In this document: piece by piece, positions 1 to 10,900 of the stretch
Position numbering within the stretch: the stretch's first letter is position 1
Layout: the number at the start of each line of letters is the position of its first letter
Origin: Notospermus geniculatus
Taxonomy: Eukaryota > Nemertea > Pilidiophora > Heteronemertea > Lineidae
DNA: 64,000 bases
NCBI GenBank assembly: GCA_002633025.1
Contig: NMRB01002073.1
Coordinates: 55,932 to 119,931, forward strand
Reading direction: 5' to 3'
Notes under the pieces: generated by a model
The model's database searches: none
What the model was told of the DNA's origin: nothing
Seen by the model: only the letters and a program-made list of their open reading frames with translations
Made by a program: the position numbers and the translations under genes

Positions 1-180
1 GCTGCTCCTTGAGTTCCTCAGAAAGGTTTCTGGCGAGACGGGGGTAATAATGTGAAGTGCTTTGAGACTGTACAGTATTACAACTGGTCTGAAAGGATCA
101 AGTGATGTGCTGAATGAGCTGCTCCTTGAGTTCCCCAGAAAGGTTTCTGGAGACTGAATGTTTGAAGCCCTTTGAGACTG
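1..180 (+). repeat. 3' monomers of a tRNA-derived SINE (family A)
   Basis: About one and a half copies of a roughly 120-bp unit containing GGATCAAGTGATGTGCTGAA and AGAAAGGTTTCTGG. The same unit occurs downstream of tRNA-like heads at 1222-1535 and 25545-25830. Lies in the GABPB intron before exon 242-439. Confidence 0.7.
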
Positions 181-241
181 TTAAATTGAAAAGTGCCATT
201 TAGATAATTTCAGATTATCATCATTATCATTATTTCTTCAG

Positions 242-3129
242 CTGGGTACCTCTCCTCTCCATTTTGCCTCTAACAACGGGCACAGAGGAACAGCAGAAGT
301 TTTACTTCGTTCAGGAATCAGCAGGGATGCACGGACGAAAGTCGATAGGACGCCGTTACACGTTGCTTGCCAGGAGGGGAATATTGGGATTGTGGAGCTG
401 CTGCTGACCAACGGAGCTGATATTGAGGCTAAAGATATGGTGCGTATCGAAATTTTTTTAGAAATATTGAGTGGAGATCACTGAACAGGAAATGGAGCTG
501 TGGAAGGAAACCTTCTGCAAGACCTTCAAAAAGAACGTTGGAATGAGCATTAACTTGGCTCTTTAGACAACATGTATGTAATGTAGGAGGAAACTGGAGT
601 CCCGTAAGAAACCAACCCTGTCGGGAGTGAAGATAAACCGTTTCAAATTTTCCAACGGGGACAGGCCCTCATCCTCAGTTCACTTTGTGTTTTTGAACAT
701 TCACTCCTGTTCATTTCAGTTGAAAATGACCCCACTCCACTGGGCAGTTGAACGGGGACACACGTCTGTTGTGCAGGCTTTACTGAATAAAGGAGCCGAT
801 GTCAACTGTGAAGACAAGGTAACAGCAACATCATGCAATGAATTGTTCCAACTCGAACTCCCCTGAAAATTTCTGCAGAGTCTGGCGGTAAAAATAATGC
901 CCGAACGCATTTCAGAGAAATGAAACCCAACTATTTTCTTCCCATTTCAGTTCGACCGAACCGCCATCCACATCGCCGTCGCGAACGACCAAATCGACGT
1001 GATTGGGTTACTACAGACAGCTTCGAGTCAACAGGACACGACGGCTCCTCTGAGTATATCAAACTTGGACGACCAGGCGCAGGAAATCACCACCGAGGTG
1101 GTAGAGGCACAACCGATTATTGTCGGCACGGAGAGTTTTACTGATGCGTTACAGGTTAAGAGTGGTCAGTACTGGTTACAGGACTGTCTTAATCTATATT
1201 GCTTCTGAAAACTAAAGGCAGAGGGTTGGTGCAGTGCTTGAACGTCAGAATCGAGATTGAGAGGTCACAGGTTCAATTCCCAGCCAAGTCACCACTTGTA
1301 TTCTCAACTGGTCTGAAAGGATCAAGTGATGTGCTGAATGAGCTGCTCCTTGAGTTCACCAGAAAGGTTTCTGGAGAGACTGGGGTAATAATGTGAAGTC
1401 CTTTGGGACTGCACAGTATAACAACTGGTCTGAAAGGATCATGTGATGTGCTGAATGATCTGCTCCTTAAGTTCACCAGAAAGGTTTCTGGAGAGACTGG
1501 GGTAATAATGTGAAGCGCTTTGAGACTGTATGGCAGTTGAAAGTGCTTCACATCATTGTCATCTTTGATATCATCAACAGTTTCTGATATTCTTGAAATG
1601 TCTGTTATTCCAGGGGTAGATGGCACGGATCAGAGTAGCACGTCCGTTTTGGCGACACTCGCAGCACTTGCCGAGGCAACAGCACCGCTCAGCACGGCAT
1701 CAACCAGTGAGTATGATTATTATTTTTCTGCACTGCTCTATGCTGGTCTCATACCCATCTAGCACAGGCAGTTTGGATTGCAAGTCAAGCATGGTAACTG
1801 CTTGGCTATAGAAGAAATCCTCCATGGCCAGCCGGTTAGGCCATGCTTCATACCTGGGACTACAGTACAACTTTCCTGAAACTGGGACAGAATTGGAGAA
1901 ATTGCATCGAATTGAATATAACTGATTTTTGCCGTTCTATTTTAGACACGACAACAGCCGATGCATTGCACTGGTTAGACTCGCAGCAGGGCGTGGCGAC
2001 CATTTCAATCGACGGGTCGAAAATTGTGACGTCTGCTTTAGAGGATGGTCATACTCTGACCCTGACAGGTGAAATGACCCATATCTAGGATTGTAGATGT
2101 GAACTGTCCGTGAATGGTCAGACCATCAGTTTCCACAGCGTGCCATACGATTCTATAAATTTGCCCCTGATTTTCGAATTTTTCAATGTGCCCAAAATAG
2201 GAGTATAAAGTAGAGGGTGTAGTGACTTGCTGGTAATCGGAAGGCCTGCATTGAGAGCTAAGTCATGCGAGAAAACTCAGGAAGAAACACCATGCCTTTC
2301 AAGTTAAATTCAATTGTTTCAGAGGCAGGAAAACTGGCGCTGAACTTTGTCAAGAAGCAAGCGGAGCAGCAGGTCGTGACGGAAGAAGTCGTTATAGAAG
2401 ACACAGAAGTTGATCACCCGTCGAACACGATTATTGAAGATAATGACAATGATCAACGAGTTATCGCCATAGTTACGGACCAAGATAAAGATGGCACCGG
2501 TGATCTTGTCGTCTCGATGACAGGAGATGAGAAGGTGACCGAGTCCGGTGCGAAGCGGTTACGGCTGGATGATGGGGAGGATGGGGTCGAATACATTGAG
2601 GTGAGTTTGGAAGTGTTATCATTAAGTTTCAAACATTCATCCTTAAAGGGGGCATGGTGTTCCTTCACTGTCCTTCGCTAAACAAACCCACATTAGGGAG
2701 ACCTCTATTGACAATGTTGTTAAAGTACCACTTATCAACCTCGTCCCATGACGATGTAGACTGACTCTCGTTCCTAGGCTATCCACGTATGCATTGCATT
2801 GCAGTCATACATTCTCCAACACTGGGGCGAAAGGCAAAGCTATGGTATTGGAGAATGATACAATCACTGCCGGTGGCGCCGGCTGTTGACAAAAAGTGGC
2901 AGTACCATGGCCCTCTATGTTTGAGAGTATGTAACTCGCACGTCAAATCTTTCTTCAGATTACCAGTTCAGCTTTTGACGCGATGGGTCCAGACGAACTG
3001 AAGCGCCACCTGGAGGCCATACAGAAAGAAGCGAAACAATACAAACAACAGTTAATTGAGAAGGAACAGGAGGCGGAGGGGTACAAACGGAAACTGACCG
3101 AACTGTCGAAAAAGGACGACTCTTCATGA
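242..3129 (+). CDS. GABPB1: GA-binding protein beta subunit (GABPB), 5' end off the window
   Basis: Beta subunit of the heterotetrameric ETS factor GABP/NRF-2; it binds GABP-alpha through ankyrin repeats and activates nuclear genes for mitochondria. Coding exons: 242-439, 720-818, 951-1164, 1614-1706, 1946-2068, 2323-2600, 2959-3129 (stop TGA 3127-3129); 391 codons visible and all phases close. Exons 1-3 carry ankyrin repeats ([48 protein letters not shown]). Exon 4 holds [15 protein letters not shown], nearly identical to vertebrate GABPB. The last exon has the C-terminal coiled coil ([20 protein letters not shown]), which in vertebrates makes the dimer. The first coding exon, with the start codon, lies left of position 1. 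Exon 3 has two overlapping donors; only the one at 1165 keeps frame with exon 4. Assignment is very secure; beta-1 versus beta-2 is a vertebrate distinction that may not apply. Confidence 0.93.
1222..1535 (+). repeat. SINE family A: tRNA-like head plus two tandem tail monomers
   Basis: The head has Pol III box-A-like GTTGGTGCAGTGCTTGA and box-B-like AGGTTCAATTCCCAG (about 1225-1285). Two copies of the 120-bp tail unit follow. Intronic in GABPB. A close relative with the same plan is at 25545-25830. Confidence 0.7.
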
Positions 3130-3551
3130 GGACTATTTGTAGTTTATTATCGTGTTTTGGTTGACAATACGTTTTCCCGAGGGATAGGTGTTCCCTTCTT
3201 CAATTGATGGTAATGTCTTAGCTGAGAGACTCGTGGTACAGGCATTTGTTGAATGCTGAGAGAGGTGCCCCTAGCAGAGGTGTCTCTTTAGACTCCCAGA
3301 GACTTGGTGTTAGAGATTTCACCAAAAGAAGTCTCCCTTCAGCAGAGGTACCTGGTGTTGGAGGTAAGGTACCTGGTGTTGGAGGTTTCACCGAGAGAGG
3401 CGTCCTCCTGGCAGAGGTATCTCCTGAGAGAGGCCCTCTGCTCTGAAGTCCTCACAGTGAATGTACTGGACATACACCGTACATTGATCTAACCTATTTG
3501 ACCCAGATTATAGCCACTGCCAAGAACTATGTACATAGTAAAGAATTTTTT

Positions 3552-3557
3552 AATAAA
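3552..3557 (+). other. Poly(A) signal of the GABPB gene
   Basis: AATAAA about 420 bases after the GABPB stop codon, in an AT-rich stretch. The 3' UTR before it (3130-3550) contains a decayed copy of the dispersed AGAGGTGTCC repeat at about 3185-3450. Confidence 0.6.
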
Positions 3558-3671
3558 AAATGCTTTATGTTATAGTATAATATATCTTTGTCATTCATAT
3601 TCATTGTTTAGATTCAGCATTCATTAAATCACGACCGTGGTGCCTGACGGTCTCCGTAATGGCCAAATGTG

Positions 3672-3874
3672 AGGTGGTCTAGGAAAACCCGGCAGATGTC
3701 GCATTTGAGGAAAGTGTAAACAGTCTTGGTGAACCCGCACATTTCAATAGCTGACATGTAGGCCTACTATGTAACAGGTAAACAGTAGCAGATCAATGCA
3801 CAGGCAATCTGACAGCCCTTGTTGATCATTCAGCGACATCCGACGGGTTTTCCTAGACTGCCACACAAACGATG
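3672..3874. mobile_element. Foldback MITE, family GTCTAGGAAAAC
   Basis: Imperfect terminal inverted repeats: GTGAGGTGGTCTAGGAAAAC on the left, GTTTTCCTAGACTGCCACAC on the right. A second copy in inverted orientation lies at 29921-30113 and a fragment at about 13745-13782. Located in the spacer between the convergent GABPB and POGZ-like genes. Confidence 0.7.
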
Positions 3875-4919
3875 TGGAAGTCAACTATCAACAACCAGCT
3901 GGGGACGATATTCACAAAACCTCCATAGAATAGTAAAACCTCTTTGTTAGGACAAACTTGCATAACACAACAGAACAGAACAGAACAGGCGGGTACCTAG
4001 AGACACCGGAATGGACCGGAGGCAAAATGAGGGCTTAACGTAAGAGTTCGGATAAAATAATCCTTTAGATATCATAATAAACAATTTGCTATAAGTTTAT
4101 TGCGTTAACTATCAGTCATGTCGATTTCTGCGCAAAATTAAAAGCTATACTAAAAGTCTATGCTAGTTCCAACCTTTGCCACTCCACTCCGCGGCGCTAC
4201 TGTCCGTCCCACAACTAATGTCAAAGTAGTGAATGCGAGTGGAAACGTTTCTATTGGCAAGACTCGGATAGCGTACGCCTGTAACTTGTTGTGAATAGTT
4301 TATTATGACATTTTAAAGCATATAATAAATACCAATTCTTATATCAGTCGCCGCCGATTTTGCTCCGTTCCGGTGTTTCTATGAACCGCAGAATAGGCCT
4401 ACCTACGAGCTGAGATTTCAGGATATGTCTCTTGAGCTCAGGTGGTAGAGCGTTGGGCTGAGAAGCAGGAGGTCACGGGTTCATATCTCGATGTGGCTTT
4501 TCAGTTCTTTACACTTGGATTGTCAAATACTGTCCTTAGCAGAGGGGTGTCCTGATTATAAGGCAGGAACAAATACAATACTTATGGCCGTAGGGGACTT
4601 CATTGTCAATAGATGGCAGCACTACACTAGTGGTGCCGAGCAACACTGTTCAACAAGAAATCAACATCGTAATCTGAATATCCACTGCAGCGACACCTAT
4701 CAGTGTGGCCAGAAGTTCCCCATTCGAGACCGATTTGGCAGAGGGTCACTGTCCATAATATTATCCATAATACAGTCAACTGGTGCCCTGTCCTTAGTAC
4801 ATAAAGTAGTGCATCACTGTATAGAATACAGTGACACAGAGACGACCAATCAGAGCGAAAACACACATAAATTTGCATAATTTGAAAATCGTCAAAGACC
4901 TCTCTACAGTTTCACATAT
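3875..4919. other. Spacer and probable 3' UTR of the POGZ-like gene
   Basis: No coding signal that I trust. A tRNA-like sequence (box B GGTCACGGGTTCATATC) sits at about 4431-4490 and is probably a SINE head; decayed GTGTCCTGATTA repeat follows at about 4540-4830. On the minus strand AATAAA (plus-strand TTTATT) occurs at 4300-4305 and 4098-4103 and could end the POGZ-like transcript. Confidence 0.4.
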
Positions 4920-7900
4920 CTAGTAATAGTCTCGCCGATGTCCCCCATAGCTTCCACGATCACGGTACTGATCCTTCCTGTAGTAGTCTCGATCCCGGTC
5001 TCTGTTTCGGTTATCGCCGTGGCGATCATCTCCATGGCGACGGTCACGGTTGTCACGGTTACCATGACTCCTGAAAAGAAAAATTGTAAACACTGGTTAC
5101 ATACCCGGTTGTCAGCGTGCAAAGGAGAAACAAAGTTTGACAACAGGAGGAGTTCTCACCTGTAACGGTCGTCCCGACGATCGTAATATCTGTCTCCATG
5201 ACGACTGTCACCTTGACGATAATCACTTGATCTACTAGTATAATCTCGGTGTCGGTCAGAATCTCTTTGGCGGTAGTCGTCACGCTGTAAGAAAAGTGAC
5301 AGGGAAAATGTAGGAGGAAACCTTCGTCCTGGGAAAACTAAGATGTCGGGAGGTAATCGTCCTCTACCATATACAGCCACTGCCTTGACCGGGGATTGAA
5401 CCCATGACCAACTTTGTGGCGGACACGGATATTGCAACTACACTACCTCAGCACCACATGGCATTACCACAAAGTCGTTCGTGGCTTCGTCTGAATGTAA
5501 GATTTGACTGTGGTACTCACCCCAGATCTCTGGCCACGATTATCATAATCTCGTGACCGCTGGTCGTCCCTTCTGCGATCGCCTGACCTATCGTCGGAGC
5601 GGCTACCTGAACGTTCCCGCCATTCACCACCAGATGGCGCGTCCCGGTCGCGAAGAGGCGAGCGATCATGTGATTTCTTCCAGGAATCTGACCTTCGTTC
5701 CTCGGCATCTCTTTTTGCGTCGCTGCTCTCTTGACTGCTGGAGGGCGCCACAACTCCACCCTCTGATTTCATGCCCGTACGATCATACTGGTCCCACTTT
5801 GAGTCACTCCTCTGGCCACTAGATGGCACTGCAACATCTGTGTCCCTTTTCTCCGAACTGGTCCCTATCATTCCCTCCCTGCCAGCATCACCTCCACCCA
5901 ACTCCCATCTAGAACCTCGTCCCCCAACTGGAACTGGAATGTCCTTGACCTCCGAGGTTGACACAGGGTCTGGTTCTCCACGACCTTGATCACTTGACCT
6001 TGAATCTCTCTGACCTTGACCCCCTGACTTAACTTCTCCACTGGGATCCTCAAGCCCTTCCTCAGGTCCAACATTCCGCCCTCCATCACTAGAACTAGGA
6101 ACAAAAGGTGGCGCCTCGAACACTTCACACTTAGATGCAGGCTCACCCCAACTCTTGATCATTTCGGTTCCTATTTCACCCTTTTTATCCACCTGACCCC
6201 CTTCAACATCTTTCTCTTCCCTTTCATCACTGCCCCTTTCTTTCCCTTTCTCCTGCTGTTCCTCTTCTTTCATGCTTTCCTCCATGTCATCTTTCTCCTC
6301 TTCTCTCACTTCCTGTTCACCTCCTGTTACCCTCTCTCGCTCTTCTTCATCTTCACTCTTTTCTTTACTTTCACTCTTCACCTCATCCTTTTTCTTCTCT
6401 CTATCCTCCTCCACCTCCATGTCATCCTTCTCCTCTTCTCTCACTTCCTCTTCACCTCCTGTTGCCCTCTCTCGCTCTTCTTCATCTTCACTCTTTTCTT
6501 GACTTTCATTGTTCACCTTCACCTCATCCCTTCCCTTCTCTCTATCCTCCTCCACCTCCATATCATCCTTCTCCTCTTCTTTCACTTCCTCTTCATCTCC
6601 TGTTACCTTCTCTTCTTCACTTTCACTCTTTCCTCGACTTTCATTCTTCACCTCATCCTTTTCCTTCTCTCTATCCTCCTCCAAAACCTCCACGACCACC
6701 TCACCACTCTTCACCTCATCCACTTCTTCTTTAACTTCTTCTCTCATTTCTGCATCTTCTTCCTGACTAACCTCATCATATTCATCCTTAGTAACAGGAG
6801 CTGCTTCCTTGGCAACAGGACTCACGTCCTTAGAAAGAGAACTCATTTCCTCATGGACAGGACTCTCTTCCTTAGCAACAGGACTTGCATCTTCAGAAAG
6901 AGAACTCATTTCCTCACAGACAGGACTCTCTTCCTTAGCAACAGGACTTGCATCCTTAGAAAGAGAACTCATTTCCTCACAGACAGGACTCTCTTCCTTA
7001 GCAACAGGACTTGCATCCTTAGAAAGAGAACTCATTTCCTCACGGACAGGACTCTCTTCCTTAGCAAAAGATATCTTTTCCTTGGGAACCGGCGTCTCTT
7101 CCTTGGCAACAGAGTCCTCTTCCTTAACAATGAGACTCTTCTCCTCAGGAACAGATCTCTCTTCCTTAGCAACAGGACTCTCCTCCTTAGCAACAGGGCT
7201 TTCCATCTTACCAACAGGACTCCCCTCTCTAGCAACAGTGCTTTCTGCTTTAGCAAGAGGACTATCCTCTCGAACAACAGAACTTTCAGCCTTAGCAACC
7301 GGACTATCCTCCATAGCAATGGGACTCTCTTCCTTAGCAACAGGGCTTTCTACCTTAGCAACAGGACTCCCCTCTCTGGCACTAGTGCTTTCTGCCTTAG
7401 CAAGAGGACTATCCTCTCGAGCAACAGAACTTTCAGCCTTAGCAACAGGACTATCCTCCATAGCAACAGGACTCTCTTCCTTAGCAACAGGACTAGCATC
7501 CTTAGCAACAGGACTCTTTTCCTTAACAACAGGACTCCTCCTCTTGGCTTCAAGCATGTCTTCATCAGCATTTGGTTCTGAGGTATCCATGGCAACTAGG
7601 TCTCCATCCTCACCACCAGCTGCCCCATCCTCACCGCCAGGACTTTCTTCCTTGACAGAGCGATCATCTGAAGCCAGCTGATCTTGTTCCGGACTCTCCA
7701 CCTCGGCGATGAGGCTATCGTCACCAACCAACAAGCTGTCGTCATCAACGACTGGACTATCTTTCCTCTCGACCATCTCTGACGTATCTTCTTCCTCCGT
7801 ACCCGGACTCACCTCCCTGTCTGGTGCAGGACTATCAACAGATGGACTTTCTGTTTCCATGGCAACTGACTCATCTGTTTTACGTTTCTTAGCAGGGGCC

Positions 7901-10900
7901 GAGGCTTCACCTTCATCCTGTAAGAAGATAGAATCGCATCAAATTAACCGCATGGTTTCTGCGAGATTTTAGGATTTGGTGGGTTAAATTGGTTTCATGA
8001 AATTACCACTGCCGGTGAAAGGGTTAAGATGATAAAATATCTCCACTTATCATTACCTCTTCATTATCTGACGTGCCAAGAAACACAGACCGTTTACTCG
8101 GAGTTTTCTTCTCCTTGAATTTCACCGTCGACCATTTTTGTGATCCCTTCAACTCTGGCGGAATCTCTTCATCCTCGCGTGTTGGCAGCCATTTTTGTTT
8201 CATTGGGTCGTCTGGGACTTCATCTGAAAAATAAAATTTCGAAGTGAGAAAACATCAGATCAGTTCATGTTCCACAAACTTTTGATTTTGGATGGAAACC
8301 AACTAAAACTTACACGTGTTTTCTTCAGCTTTTCGTTCCTCTGCGTTTTTCTCGATGATCTCATAAGCAGACGTCACAATGTCGTCTAAAAGAGACGCAG
8401 CTGCCGTCTCTGCAGGGAAAATGCCGTCTAGGATTTCATTGAGAATCGTTCGCACCATTCGTTGCGGTGATTCTGGCACTGTGGAGAAAGAATAGGACTT
8501 GAAATCGACACCAGTCTGAGGGAAATGGAAGAGACGAGCCAATGGGATTTTAGGCCCCGTTTATGCAGAACGCGAGCGACAAAATTTGTTGCTCTCTGTA
8601 CATTTTTTTTCGGCCAATTTCATAGGATGTACCATGGAGCAAAGTACCATTTCAGTTTCACTAGTGAAGGCAAAAAGTTCGCGTCACCCCATGTCACGTC
8701 TGTACCAACTCTGTAAAAACAGCCTTACTCAATCTCGTAAGCCAACGTCACAAGGTTGTCTGAAATTGACACAGACTGTCATCCTTGCCTCAGGAAATTC
8801 TCCAAAGATGGCGGCAACTGTACCCTGCATACTAGGCCTACCTCTGTCTGAAGGGTTTCGCTTGACCAGCCCTAAGGCATCAAAGATGGTGGTCGGTCGA
8901 CCTTGATCCTCGGAGTTGGAGCTAGAAACACTGCTGGCGTTCGATTCTTCTTCTAGTGTAAACTCGGGCGTCTGCTTCTGATTGAAAGACGTCTGCTTGT
9001 TGCAGAATACAAGGTGATTGGCTGGAAGATTGAAAGGTAGGATGTGATTGGTCAAAAGTTATAAGAGCACAGATATCATTGGCTAAGGATTTCAACAGGT
9101 GATTGTAAGATGTCTGCTTACTCCAAAACGTAAGGTGATTGGTTGAAAGGAATTAAAGCATGGATGTGATTGGTTGAAAAGAATCACAAGCATGTGATTG
9201 GTCAAAAATGTTCAGAGCATGGATATCACTGGCTAAGGATTTCTTTACAAGTGCAACTCAGTGAAAATGCAAAATTTCTCTTTTCCTGCCTCAGAGGCCA
9301 GGACTATGCCCCCCCCCCCCCCCCGCCCCAAGGATGAGGTCAACTTACCTATCGTATTACCAAACAGGCTAGAGTAACCACAAATACAGTACATGCGCCC
9401 CGGCATCTTCACTTCTTGCGTGATCTTCTGATTTGAGAAGTCGGCGTGGAAGTTCATCATGTGGGAGGAGTAGGCATTGCTGCAGTTTGTGGCGTAACGG
9501 CACAGCGTACACTGGACATACTGCCTGGAAAATGAAAATAACACCAGTGACAGGGCAGGGAATGAGTTTTCTAAAAGGCACACTCACTTTTGACCAATAT
9601 CTTTCAAAAGGAGTAGCTTTTTATGAGGGTTGCTTAAAAGTGGCTGTGAATAGTCCATGAGCCAGGCTGACTTTTTTGACTACCAATTTCATGACAGCTC
9701 CAACATGGATTTTGGGTCAGTCTGATGTCTGAGGTGTCTGAAATCACGTGATGGACATTTCAATAGACGATATCACTCCAAAAGAGCACAGCACCTTACG
9801 GGTGTCAGTGTCATGACGTCCCGCATGTCATTCATGATGTCTCGAGGTGAGACGAAAAAAAATCAGATTGTGTCACAATGTCATGATCGCTGAAACAACC
9901 GGATTTTTTTTCGAGTCGCGTCCTGGCGTTCAGAATGACGTGCGGGACGTCATAACGCTGACACCCGTAAGGTGCTGCACTCTTTTGGAGTGATAGGGTC
10001 TATTCAGTAGCTCTATACCCCTAATTAAGATTCTTAAAATCATTCATTGGAATCCCATTGCAATACAGGCTTCTATTACAAATTCAAATGTCCATATAGA
10101 GCTAACTTTTTCTCGCCGGTTTGAGACCCTATAAATGTATGACCAACAGACAGAAATATGGCACCTCTCAGACACCAGTGGGAGCAGAAAGTCAAATGAA
10201 ACCTACTTATAATGGTCCAGTGTATTCATGGCCTGCTTACACTCCACGCACGTAAACTCCTTCAAATTTTGGTTATACTTCAAATTCTTGTATTCGTGAA
10301 TCTGGATACTCGACTGTGCGTTCAGCGACTTAATCTTCGAGCTTCCGTCCTTGACCTTAATCATGACCTGCTCCGTGGCGTTTTTCCCGGCCGTGTTGAG
10401 TAACGCTTTCTGATGCGGCACGTGGTCTTTAATTTTATGGTTCTTCATCTCCGCTCGGTTGAAGAACACCAGTTTGCACGCTATGCAGCGTTTGGAGTTG
10501 CCCTTCACTTGGTGTTTTTGTAAATGCTGGTAGAAGTTTTGCGTTAGGCCCCATCCGTTGACTTTGGAGACGGTGATTTTGAAGATTCGCAGGCAGTAGA
10601 AGCAGAGAACGTACGTCGAGGAATTGTGAAGCTGAAAAGGAAATGGCGCAGGTGGTCACAAGTTCAGACATTACTGACACAGCATGCACAAAGAACAGGG
10701 GTGGCCGCATAGAAACTCCGCTAACGCTAGCAGAGCCCATCGGCCGATAGTGCTGTAGCGGCAGATCCTGGGTTCGAATCTAGCCCGGCTCTTCACGTCC
10801 GTTGCATGGGACAGTAAGCCATGGTGCCTTGTACCTTTGTGTCTTTACAAGGGCAAGTAAAAGACCCCATCCAAGTGAGGAACATGAGTAGCTTGAGATG

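Noticed and set aside
4431-4490. tRNA gene
   Set aside because: A and B boxes are visible, but the cloverleaf does not close and no terminator follows; more likely a SINE head.
4491-4880. 129-aa ORF in the GABPB/POGZ-like spacer
   Set aside because: It overlaps SINE and AGAGGTGTCC-type repeat and has no recognisable motif.
6499-7681. Plus-strand ORFs of 360 and 290 aa
   Set aside because: They are antisense to the POGZ-like coding repeat. Their low-complexity content follows from the 21-bp unit, and no splice or start context supports them.
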